Positions 7,712 to 16,200 of a stretch of DNA of 60,821 nucleotides are shown here, in pieces. Below the pieces are notes generated by a model. The model had not been told where the DNA came from. It saw only the letters and a list, made by a program, of their open reading frames with translations, and made no database searches. Source of the DNA: an uncultured Collinsella sp. (GTDB lineage: Bacteria > Actinomycetota > Coriobacteriia > Coriobacteriales > Coriobacteriaceae); assembly GCA_900540985.1 (NCBI GenBank), contig UQIC01000010.1:1-60821 (forward strand), written 5' to 3'. Both the position numbers and the translations under genes were made by a program. The first letter of the stretch is position 1. Each line of letters opens with the position of its first letter.

Positions 7712-8602
7712 CTAATCCACGCGCTTGTCGCCCATAAAGAAGACGGCCACCGTGCCGGGGCCGGTATGTGAGTCAATCAGAGCACCGATGCTATTGATCT
7801 CAATCTTGCCTTTGAGCTGCGGAACCTGTTCCTCTATCAGTGCCGCAACGGCCTCGGCGTCCTCGCGGCACGCCGAGTGCGACATGATGCACTTGCCCGA
7901 ATAGTTCGCACCGTCCTGCACATGCGCCATCACGGTCTTGGCCATCTCGGAGATCGCGCGCTTCTTGGTGCGAATCTTCTCACGCGGCGCCAGCTCACCT
8001 TCGCAATCGACCGTCATAAGCGGGCAAATCTTGAGCGCCGTGCCGATGATCGCGCTCGCGGCCGAAATGCGACCGCCGCGCAGGTAGCTCGACAGATCGG
8101 TCGAGAAGAACCAGTGGTGCAGATTGAGTTTATGCTCCTCAATCCAAGCGGCCGTCTCGTCGAGCGAAGCGCCGCTATCGCGAACGTCGGCGGCACATTC
8201 CGCCAGCAGGCCAAAGCCCGAAGACGCCGCCAGCGAATCGATGACGCGCACCTTACCGCCCCGGGGATAGCGATCCGCGAGCATCTGCGCCGCAACGCAG
8301 GCCGATCCATACGTGCCCGAAATACCCGACGACAGCGCCAGGTGCAGCACGTCTTTACCCTCGGCAACAAACGGCTCCCAAAACTCCTCGTACTCACCCA
8401 CGCTCACCTGAGACGTCTTGGGCATGGCGCCCGCGGCAATCTGGGCAAAAAACTCGTCCGGCGCAATCGACTGATACAGATCGTCCGTATAGACAACATC
8501 GTCGATCTCGTAATGAAAACACACGACAGGGATATTGCGCGATTCAAAGAACTCGCGGGTTCGGTCGGCGGCGGATTCACAGGTCAGGACAAAATCACTC
8601 AT
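7712..8602 (-). CDS. DegV family fatty-acid-binding protein
   Basis: 296 aa. DegV/FakB proteins bind a fatty acid and present it to FakA kinase for phosphorylation. Seen: N-terminal DFVLTCESAADRT, TSQVSVGEYEEFWEPF, the loop LHLALSSGISGTYGSA, VIDSLAASSGFGLL, and SYLRGGRISAASAIIG. These are the usual DegV landmarks, and the length is typical. I chose ATG 8602 since AAGGAG is 6 nt upstream; the reading frame stays open another 57 codons but without start signals. It is divergent from fbp. No fakA-like kinase is in the window. Whether it is the FakB partner or a lone paralogue is not known. Confidence 0.92.
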   Translation of the reverse strand: MSDFVLTCESAADRTREFFESRNIPVVCFHYEIDDVVYTDDLYQSIAPDEFFAQIAAGAMPKTSQVSVGEYEEFWEPFVAEGKDVLHLALSSGISGTYGSACVAAQMLADRYPRGGKVRVIDSLAASSGFGLLAECAADVRDSGASLDETAAWIEEHKLNLHHWFFSTDLSSYLRGGRISAASAIIGTALKICPLMTVDCEGELAPREKIRTKKRAISEMAKTVMAHVQDGANYSGKCIMSHSACREDAEAVAALIEEQVPQLKGKIEINSIGALIDSHTGPGTVAVFFMGDKRVD

Positions 8603-8920
8603 ATGAGGCTCCTTACTCATTACTGCGCAAATTATCGCACAGCAATCGTGAATACGGTACAAATGTCCACTATTTACCAAATTGAACCAAAGGTAGTGAA
8701 CATCTTTACCGTTATCATCCCTATCGATCCCGGAGGTATGCGCCTGCAAAAACGACCCCGCGTCTCCATTCAACCGCCATATCTACCTCAACTAAATCGA
8801 TTTACCAAACCGTTCGGCCAACAATTTGACCTCCCATCTCCAATCGAAACAAAAGCGGCGCATACTGATAAACGTTTGACGCTGTTTGTCAGTTTTACCA
8901 ACCACATCGGAAGGTGCTTC
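8603..8920. promoter_or_regulatory. Divergent degV-fbp intergenic region
   Basis: 318 bases, clearly more AT-rich than the surroundings. On the minus strand TGTGCGATAAT (8631-8641) is a good extended -10 for degV. On the plus strand TTGACC (8828) and TTGACG (8877) could be -35 boxes for fbp but lack convincing -10 partners. No ORF with an RBS and no strong hairpin were seen. Confidence 0.5.
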
Positions 8921-10837
8921 ATGGTCGCATTCGATCGCAATCCGCAAGACTTCAAGTATCTGCGCCTGCTGTCGAGACAGTTCCCCACCGAGCAATCCGC
9001 ATTCACCGAAATCATCAACCTCTCAGCCATCCTCAACCTGCCCAAGGGCACCGAGCATTTTATGAGCGATGTGCATGGCGAATACGAAGCCTTTATGCAC
9101 ATCCTCAACAACTGCTCGGGTGTTGTGCGCGAGCATGTCGACGAGATCTTTGGCGACACGCTCTCCTTTGACGAAAAGGGCGAGCTGTGCACGCTCATCT
9201 ACTATCCGCGCGAGAAGATCGATCTTGTCCGCAGCCGGCGCGAGGACTCGCCCACCTGGTACAAGACCATGCTCGACCAGCTCATTGTGGTTGCCCGCTC
9301 GCTTTCGAGCCGTTATACCCGCTCCAAGGTGCGTAAGGCCATCCCGCGCGATTACGCCTACATCATCGACGAGTTGCTGCACACGCATCCGGATGAGAAC
9401 AACTACCGCGTGCGGTATCACGAGCGCATTATCGAATCCATTCTGGAGACCGCCAGCGCCGACGACTTTATCGAGTCGCTTGCTTCACTCATCAAGCGCC
9501 TCGCCGTCGACCACCTGCACTTGGTGGGCGACATCTTCGACCGTGGCGGCGGCGCTGCCAAGATTATGGACCGCCTGCTCACCTATCATTCGCTCGATAT
9601 TCAGTGGGGTAACCACGATCTGCTGTGGATGGGCGCTGCGGCCGGTGAGCCCGCCTGCATCGCCACGGTGCTGCGCAACAACCTGCGCTACGACAATTAC
9701 GAGATCCTCGAGAACGACTACGGCATCTCGCTGCGCGAGCTTGTCACCTTCGCCGACGCCACCTATACCGCCGGCGAGTCCATCACCCCGCTGATCAAGG
9801 CCATCAACGTGCTGCTCTTTAAACTCGAGGGCCAGATTATCCAGCGCCACCCCGAGTTCGACATGACCGACCGCCTGCTGCTCGACAAGATCGACCACGA
9901 CACCGGCACGGTCACGCTCGCCGACGGCAGCGTATGGCCGCTCACGACCAACGATTTCCCCACCGTCGATCCGGCGGACCCCTACATGCTCACGCCCCAG
10001 GAGCAACACATCATGGACAAGCTCGTGTCCGAGTTTGTCACCGCCGATCACCTGCATCGCCATATCGATTTCCTCTATAGCCACGGCTCGATGTACAAGG
10101 TCACCAACGGCAACCTGCTGTTCCATGGCTGCGTGCCGCTCAACGAAGACGGCACCTTTAGCAGCATGAACTGCCTGGGCACCTGGCACGCCGGCCGTGA
10201 TTATCTCGATTTTTGCGACCGCATCGCCCGCCGCGCCTGGCGCGTGGGCGACCGCGACGCCCTCGACTGGATGTGGTACCTGTGGATCGGCTTTAACTCA
10301 CCCGCCAGCGGACGCCTGGTGCGTACCTTTGAGCGCGCCTATATCGCCGATAAGAGCACCTGGGTCGAGCCGATGGACCCGTACTTTACGCTTACCAAGT
10401 CGCCCTCGGTCTGCGACGACATCATGCGCGAGTTCGGCGTTGCCCCCATGGCATGTTCGCCGACTGGCCACATCATCAACGGCCACACACCCGTTAAAAC
10501 CACCAAGGGTGAGCAGCCCATCCGCGCCGAGGGCAAGCTGCTGGTCATCGATGGCGGCTTCTGCCGCGCTTACCACCCCAAGACGGGCATCGCCGGCTAC
10601 ACGCTTATCTCCAGCTCGCGCGGATGTCGCCTTAAGTCGCATCAAGCTTTTACCACGGTTGCCGAGGCACTTACCCGCAATGTAGACATCGAGAGCGAGA
10701 CCAACCGCTTTGACGAGGCCGACCGCCGCCGCATGGTAAGCGACACCGATACGGGTGCCAAGATCCGCAGCCAGATTCAGGACCTACGCCAACTGCTCGA
10801 TGCATATAGAAACGGTGCTATCGAGGAGCGCGCCTAG
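8921..10837 (+). CDS. fbp: Fructose-1,6-bisphosphatase, class III
   Basis: 638 aa, matching the ~640-670 aa of the class III enzymes found in Firmicutes and related bacteria. It removes the 1-phosphate from fructose 1,6-bisphosphate for gluconeogenesis. It has the metallophosphatase fold: MSDVHGEYEAF near residue 46, GDIFDRGGGA near 202 and WGNHD near 228, followed by a large family-specific domain (WMWYLWIGFNSPASGR) and NGHTPVK with a C-terminal GGFCRAYH. I chose ATG 8921 from GGAAGG at about 6 nt and from the family N-terminus. It is followed at 78 nt by gtrA-like genes, with a 10-bp hairpin between. It is a housekeeping gene with no visible defect. Confidence 0.96.
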   Translation: MVAFDRNPQDFKYLRLLSRQFPTEQSAFTEIINLSAILNLPKGTEHFMSDVHGEYEAFMHILNNCSGVVREHVDEIFGDTLSFDEKGELCTLIYYPREKIDLVRSRREDSPTWYKTMLDQLIVVARSLSSRYTRSKVRKAIPRDYAYIIDELLHTHPDENNYRVRYHERIIESILETASADDFIESLASLIKRLAVDHLHLVGDIFDRGGGAAKIMDRLLTYHSLDIQWGNHDLLWMGAAAGEPACIATVLRNNLRYDNYEILENDYGISLRELVTFADATYTAGESITPLIKAINVLLFKLEGQIIQRHPEFDMTDRLLLDKIDHDTGTVTLADGSVWPLTTNDFPTVDPADPYMLTPQEQHIMDKLVSEFVTADHLHRHIDFLYSHGSMYKVTNGNLLFHGCVPLNEDGTFSSMNCLGTWHAGRDYLDFCDRIARRAWRVGDRDALDWMWYLWIGFNSPASGRLVRTFERAYIADKSTWVEPMDPYFTLTKSPSVCDDIMREFGVAPMACSPTGHIINGHTPVKTTKGEQPIRAEGKLLVIDGGFCRAYHPKTGIAGYTLISSSRGCRLKSHQAFTTVAEALTRNVDIESETNRFDEADRRRMVSDTDTGAKIRSQIQDLRQLLDAYRNGAIEERA

Positions 10838-10843
10838 CTCCAC

Positions 10844-10886
10844 CCGTGGGGATTGGCTAAACTTGCTGAGTTCGTCATCCCCACGG
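10844..10886. other. Inverted repeat between fbp and first gtrA-like gene
   Basis: CCGTGGGGAT (10844-10853) and ATCCCCACGG (10877-10886), 23-nt loop. No U-tract follows, so it may be an attenuating or mRNA-stabilising hairpin rather than a terminator. Confidence 0.5.
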
Positions 10887-10915
10887 CGCTATGGCGCCAC
10901 CCTAAGGCAGGTACC

Positions 10916-11311
10916 ATGCAAAAGCTCCTTGCGCAGATCATGAAGTTTGGCATCGTCGGCGTCGTCGCCACGGTCATCGACTTTGGCATCATGAATCTGC
11001 TCCACTACGGTCTGGGCCTTAACATCCTGATCGCCAATACCAGCGGCTTTATCGTCTCGCTCATCTTTAACTACGTCGCGAGCATGAAGTACGTGTTTGC
11101 GCACAAGGAGGGCATGAGCCGCCGCCGCGAGTTCATTATCTTTGTCGTGCTGTCCGTGATCGGTTTGGCTCTCAACGACGGTATCGTGCTGGCGCTCAAC
11201 GCCGGCCTGGGCCTCGAGGCCAATATCGCCAAGATTTGCGCCACCGCGCTGGTCATGGTCTACAACTTTGTGACCCGAAAGATCTTCCTGGAGGGCGAGG
11301 AGACCAAGTAG
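10916..11311 (+). CDS. GtrA family membrane protein 1
   Basis: 131 aa with four predicted membrane helices. GtrA proteins are thought to flip undecaprenyl-linked sugars for cell-surface glycosylation. Seen: KFGIVGVVATVIDFGIMNLL, FIVSLIFNYVASMKYVF and the basic loop EGMSRRREF, then two more helices and TRKIFLEG. It starts at ATG 10916, since GGCAGG lies just upstream and the helix follows directly. The next gene is a paralogue sharing NYxxSMKYVFxH, EGMSRxREF and LSVIGLxLND, so the pair arose by duplication. No glycosyltransferase partner lies nearby. Confidence 0.88.
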   Translation: MQKLLAQIMKFGIVGVVATVIDFGIMNLLHYGLGLNILIANTSGFIVSLIFNYVASMKYVFAHKEGMSRRREFIIFVVLSVIGLALNDGIVLALNAGLGLEANIAKICATALVMVYNFVTRKIFLEGEETK

Positions 11312-11332
11312 CTCGACATCCCGATAGCCTTA

Positions 11333-11382
11333 CGGCGCCCACAGTCGACGCGCGCTCAGCGAAGCATCGTCCGTGGGCGCCG
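11333..11382. other. Hairpin between the gtrA paralogues
   Basis: CGGCGCCCAC (11333-11342) pairs with GTGGGCGCCG (11373-11382), 30-nt loop, followed by CTCGTTTACG. It is a possible weak terminator for the first copy. Confidence 0.45.
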
Positions 11383-11530
11383 CTCGTTTACGGGCAAATT
11401 TTCAACGTTTGCGGATTAGCTCTTGAATATTTGGCGAGTTCGTATAGTTCTTGCCAAAGACCTTACGTTTCCCATGCAAAAGCTCTAAAGTATCCTCTGC
11501 TCGATTCATCAACGCATTGGATGTGATTGC

Positions 11531-11938
11531 GTGCGCAAGGCACTGGCACAACCTCATACTAAGCAGTTCCTCAAGTTTGCTGTCGTGGGTCTTATCTCCT
11601 TTGGCATCGACTGGGGCATGCTCATTGCGCTCGTCGAGCTGTTCCACCTCGACTTTTTGATGAGCACCACGATCTCGTTTATCACGTCCGTCGTGGTCAA
11701 CTACTGGCTCAGCATGAAGTACGTGTTCGATCACCGCGAGGGCATGAGCCGCAAGCGCGAGTTCACGATCTTCACCATCCTGTCGGTGATCGGTCTGGGC
11801 CTCAACGACCTGTACATGTTTGTGGGCGTCACGTTTTTGAGCATCGGCTACCAGGCCATGAAGGCCATCGCCACGTTCCTGGTCACCTGGTACAACTACT
11901 TCAGCCGCCGCTTCTTCCTCGAAGGCGCGCAGTCATAG
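11531..11938 (+). CDS. GtrA family membrane protein 2
   Basis: 135 aa, four membrane helices, paralogous to the preceding gene. The shared block reads SMKYVFDHREGMSRKREF, and even the DNA over it is nearly the same. It probably has the same lipid-linked sugar flipping role in wall or surface glycan assembly. The start is taken as GTG 11531, the only in-frame start before the conserved QFLKFAVVG helix, although no clear RBS precedes it. It lies 219 nt after copy 1 and ends in a strong terminator. Confidence 0.83.
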   Translation: MRKALAQPHTKQFLKFAVVGLISFGIDWGMLIALVELFHLDFLMSTTISFITSVVVNYWLSMKYVFDHREGMSRKREFTIFTILSVIGLGLNDLYMFVGVTFLSIGYQAMKAIATFLVTWYNYFSRRFFLEGAQS

Positions 11939-11964
11939 TCGATTCGACATTTGCTTGAATATAT

Positions 11965-11999
11965 AACCGGTTGGAATTCACGTTCCAGCCGGTTTTTTT
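11965..11999 (+). terminator. Terminator of the gtrA pair
   Basis: AACCGGTTGGAA (11965-11976) pairs, with one G-U, to TTCCAGCCGGTT (11983-11994), followed by seven T in total. Confidence 0.9.
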
Positions 12000-12051
12000 G
12001 TTTGACGAGGCTGTCGAGGAAGACGTACGGGACGGGCCACGGTGCCGAAAT

Positions 12052-12281
12052 GGGACGCGCCTTCCCCATGGGCGCCGTTCCGGAAAGCGCGTCCCAGATT
12101 GAGGCCTCAAAGCGGGACACAGTTTCCGCAACGCCACTCAAGCGGAAAGTGCATCCCGGAATCCGACCTCGGAACGGGACGCGGTTTCCCAATGGCCATC
12201 GAAGCGGAAACTGCATCCCGGAATCCGCCTCCAGAGTGGGACGCGCTTTCCGGTTGAGCCTCGATTGGGAAACTCCGTCCC
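12052..12281. repeat. Tandem palindromic array, 4 x 44 nt at exact 62-nt period
   Basis: Four 44-nt units start at 12052, 12114, 12176 and 12238. Each opens with GGGACGCGNTTTCC and closes with the near-complement GGAAASNGCRTCCC around a ~16-nt middle. Spacers are 18 nt, and two of the three start GGAATCCG. Because unit ends also pair across spacers, the DNA is a chain of alternating inverted elements. It lies between two convergent terminators (11965-11999 plus, 12291-12330 minus). No ORF with an RBS spans it. This accounts for most of the gap between gtrA copy 2 and the DUF4430 gene. Confidence 0.85.
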
Positions 12282-12290
12282 ATTCGCATC

Positions 12291-12330
12291 AAAAAACGGG
12301 CGGCCTGGATGTTTGTCCGAGCTGCCCGTT
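12291..12330 (-). terminator. Terminator of the DUF4430 operon
   Basis: Read on the minus strand, ACGGGC pairs with GCCCGT, with inner GC pairs, followed by six T (12291-12296). It closes the operon of the two DUF4430 genes. Confidence 0.8.
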
Positions 12331-12351
12331 CCGTGCGTTATGTTGAGATCC

Positions 12352-13254
12352 CTAGCCTGTTACGTAATACCAGACGACGTTGTCGCCGTTGGAGAGAACG
12401 TAGTTGCTGCAGGCCGTCATGGGCGTCGAGCCGTTGACAGAGTACATCCAACCGCTCGTGCCGCCATACTGCTTCTCGGCCAAACCGCCGATCGCGGCGA
12501 CATACGTGCCGTACGATGAGCCGTGTGCGTTGACGGAAAGCCCGAGCGCGCATAGGGCGTCGTAGACGGTGGCACCTTCGTTAAAGGTATAGGTGCCGCC
12601 GGCGGACACAGGATTGCCCACGGCGCTCGATGTGACCGCAACCGTCACCGTGACGTAACTGGGCTCCTGCGTGCCGCCCTGGCCGCCCGAGGAGGCGGTT
12701 CCGCCGTTAGAAGCAGAGGCGCCGCCAGACGATTGGCCGCCGCCCGAAGAGGTACCACCAGACGTGTTAGAAGTATCGGCAGTTTCGGTATTCTGAGCAG
12801 CCGATACATCGCCAGACTTCTTGCCACGCTGGTCTTCAGACTTTTTGCCATCCGAGTTTTTATCCGAGCTCTTGTTCGAAGACTCGGAATCGCCCTTGGC
12901 GTCACCCGAGTCCTTGGACTTATCTTTCGCATCGCCCGAAGCCTTGGAGTTCTTAGAGTCAGCTTTGCCAGAAGCAGCAGCCGAGCCAGCTCCCCTGGCG
13001 TCGTTGGCAACGACGCTCTCCCCCGTCACGGCCTGAACGATCCAGTCGATGGACCAGGCACCGCTTGTGGAGGGATGGACAAACCCCAGCGAGACGACAA
13101 TCAGGGCAACGCAAGCAGCCGTAAAAACGCCGACAAGTGCCTTGCGCCGCGGGGCGGACGCCGCCGAAGCGGCGCCCTTTTGCTTTGCATCGTCGAGCTG
13201 GATAAACGAGGAGTCGGGCTGCTGCCCGTTGGTCTCCTTGGGCTTATCGGGCAT
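12352..13254 (-). CDS. Membrane-anchored DUF4430 (transcobalamin-like) protein
   Basis: 300 aa. A cytoplasmic N-terminus of ~40 residues precedes a membrane helix (about 40-60, KALVGVFTAACVALIVVSLG). Next is a long Ser/Asp/Lys/Gly-rich linker (about 80-200), then a C-terminal DUF4430 domain (about 200-300). That domain has YTFNEGATVYDAL, GWMYSVNGSTP and LSNGDNVVWYYV, the hallmark of the beta domain that forms half of the cobalamin site in intrinsic factor and transcobalamin. Helix polarity places the domain outside the cell. I chose ATG 13254, which has AAGGG 8 nt upstream; GTG 13263 is an alternative. It overlaps the end of the giant surface gene by 11 nt, so the two are translationally coupled and share the upstream B12 riboswitch. 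Corrinoid binding is inferred. Confidence 0.85.
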   Translation of the reverse strand: MPDKPKETNGQQPDSSFIQLDDAKQKGAASAASAPRRKALVGVFTAACVALIVVSLGFVHPSTSGAWSIDWIVQAVTGESVVANDARGAGSAAASGKADSKNSKASGDAKDKSKDSGDAKGDSESSNKSSDKNSDGKKSEDQRGKKSGDVSAAQNTETADTSNTSGGTSSGGGQSSGGASASNGGTASSGGQGGTQEPSYVTVTVAVTSSAVGNPVSAGGTYTFNEGATVYDALCALGLSVNAHGSSYGTYVAAIGGLAEKQYGGTSGWMYSVNGSTPMTACSNYVLSNGDNVVWYYVTG

Positions 13255-16200
13255 TACCGTCACCCTTGCCGCGCTTGGTCAGCATGAAGACGGCGATGAG
13301 CGCGAGGCCGATCACGCCGGCCGCGATGCCGACAATAGCGAGCGGGTTGAGGCCAGACTCCTGCGCGGAAGCCTCAGTGGACTTCTTGGCAGTGGTCGTG
13401 GAAGCGGATGCCTTGTCGGACTTGGAGTCGGACTTCTTGTCGGACTTGCCGTCCTTCTTGTCAGACTTCTTCTCGTCCTTCTTGTCGGACTTGTCGGAGT
13501 CCTTCTTGTCGGACTTGTTGTCCTTGGTCCCGGTCTTGGTCGACACCGTCGTCTTGGTCACCGGCTTCTGACCCGGGGCGACAGCGCCACCCTTCGAGCC
13601 GGAGCCAGTGCCCGCGCCAGCGCCCGTGCCGGTACCAGCACCAGTGCCGGAGCCGCTGCCACCGTTAGAGCCAGAACCGCCATTGCCGTCAGGGTTAACG
13701 GCGTTCTTGGTCCACTTGGCATACAGCGTCATATCGGCCGTCACCGGCGTGCTGAAGTCATACGCCTCCGTGCAAGCCTCATCGGTGTACCAGCCACCGA
13801 AGGTGTAGCCCTCACGCGTCGGATCGGCAGGCTTAACCAGCTTGCCGTCGGCCGTAGTCTGGAAATCGACCTTGGAACCATCGCCAGTCTCGAACGAGAC
13901 CTTAACGCCACCATTCAGCTTGAACAACGTGCCGGAATCGTTGATGTAGTAGAGGTTGCCCTTGGCGTCGCAGGCAATCGGCGAGTCGCAGTAGTTGTTG
14001 TGTCCCGTTGCGCTAAACGCACCGGTCGCCTGCGCGTCACCCAGCTTGTAGCGATAGACACCGCCGCCCGAGGTGTAGTTCACATAGTCGGAAGTCGCAC
14101 CGTAGTTAACCGTGAAGTAGACATACGTGCCATCTGCCTGGGCGCTCACGAGCGGTGCACCCTTGATGCCGCCGATGGGAAGCGCGGAGCCATCAGCAGA
14201 CGAAACCAACGTCGTAGCAAAGTCATTATCAAGGTCGACAATCGCCAGCGCAGAGCCACCGGAAACCTCGCCGCCGACAATCAGCTTGTTGCCATACAGC
14301 GTAGGCATGCAGGCGCATCCCGTAAGACCCAGGTCGACGACGCGCTCTTCGGAAATGCGCGAAACGGCATCCGCACCACGCGAACTACCGTCAGAAATCG
14401 CCAAAACGTGCAGCTTGCCATCGCGCGAAATCAGATAAGCATGGCTACCGTCGGCGGAGAGCACACAGGAGGAGTTAACGATAGCCCCAACGGAAACGCT
14501 TCCAAGCACAGCGCCCGAAGACTTGCCGAGCATCTCAACGGTACCGGCGCTGGTGGGAACCAGAATAAAGCCGTCACCCACGGTAGCACCCGTCCAGTAA
14601 TAACCCTCATCGGCGTTGACGTGCTGCCAGGAAACGGCACCGGTCAGGATATTGATGCGCGTCAGATGGCCGTTGTTATACACGCCCTTACCATAGTCGA
14701 CATCAACGGTGCCGACATAGAGATAGTTGCCATCGACCGTCAGCTGAGAATTCGACTGAGCAGTTTTGCTCACAGGGTCGGTAACCCAAACCGTCGTGAG
14801 CGTATCGGCCGTCAGAGCCTGGACCGCACCGCCATCGAGCGGGACGATGACCAAGCCGTTCGTATAAATCGGACGCGTCGTGTAGCCAATCGTAGTCTTA
14901 AGGTTCGACTCGGCAAGCACCTTGCCCGACTCTGCGTCGATCTTAAGCAAGCGCTTGTTGACGGCGAGATACACGTTGCCGTTTACGACAATCGGCTCGC
15001 TCGCGTTGGGATACGTGGCGCCCGAGTAGGCCTTCCAATCGAACGTCCAAGAGCTTGCCAGCGCGCCCGTAGGGGTGGACACGTTCTCGACCACCGCATT
15101 GGAATTGCCGTTCCAGTCGGCTTTCCAATCGGTCGGGCGCGAAGCGCTCGGATCCACGACGATTTCGTCAGGATTGGGCACCGTGTCGCCGGCAGCATAT
15201 GCCCAGACGATCTTGTCGCCCGACTTGAGCGCGTAGTCACCATCGAGCTGAGTCCCGGGGTCCCCGTTTACAAAGAACGACCAGGAGCCCGTCAGCTTTG
15301 TGCCATCAAGCGGGGACACGAGGCTATGGACATTCCAATAGCCGCCATCATTGAGCATCACGGAATCAATGCCCAGGGCATCGAAATAGGCAGCAGATGC
15401 ATCCTTAATCGTCGTGCCCTCAACGAACACCTGCATCGAAGGATCAGTCCAGCGCTGAGCCTTATCGTCCTTCTTGCCGATGATCTCCATCGAAACGGAG
15501 ACCTGACCAGGCATGGTGCCGTCGGAGCCATAGACCCAAGCAATCTCGTCGCTTGCCTTAAGCGTATAGGCGCCCGCACCAACATCAACAGGCTTGCCAT
15601 TGACAAAGAACTGCCAATATTTCCAGGTGTTTTCGTCAACCTTCTCGCTCGAGAGGGTCACGTTCTTTTCGAACGGCGAGGTCAGCGACTCGAGATACCA
15701 GCCAAACGAGCTCTCCCCCGTTTTGGCGCCAATGCCAGACTTTTTAAAGATCTGCTCGGAAAGGTCAGCAGCGGTTGTTCCCTCGTCCACGAGAGCTGTC
15801 GTAGGCTGTGCCCACGTCTGCCGGGCGCCCGAAGCATCCTGGCCGATAACGGTGCAGCTTACCGAAAGCTGATCGGCAGGAGCGGGGTCGTTGTACTTCG
15901 AGTAGTACCAGACGACGGAGTCGCCGGCCTTGAGCGTGTAGCCGCCGGCGCCGACCATGGAGGACTTGCCGTTGATGAACAGCTGCCAGTACGCTTCGGT
16001 CGTCGGGTCGTAGGCGAGCGTGCGGCCGGAGTCGAAGGGCGACGTGATCGAATTGAGCGCCCAGCCCCAGGAGCCGTTGGGGTCGTAGTCGGCCTTGAGG
16101 CCGGTCTGCTTGAAGAGCTGCTCGGAGAGGTCGGCCGCGGTCGAGCCCTTCTTCAGCGTAATGCTCTGAGCGGCGGCCCAGGTCTGCTGAGCACCCTTGG

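Noticed and set aside
12052..12281. CRISPR array
   Set aside because: The 44-nt units are imperfect palindromes with variable centres, the 18-nt spacers resemble each other, and no cas genes are nearby.
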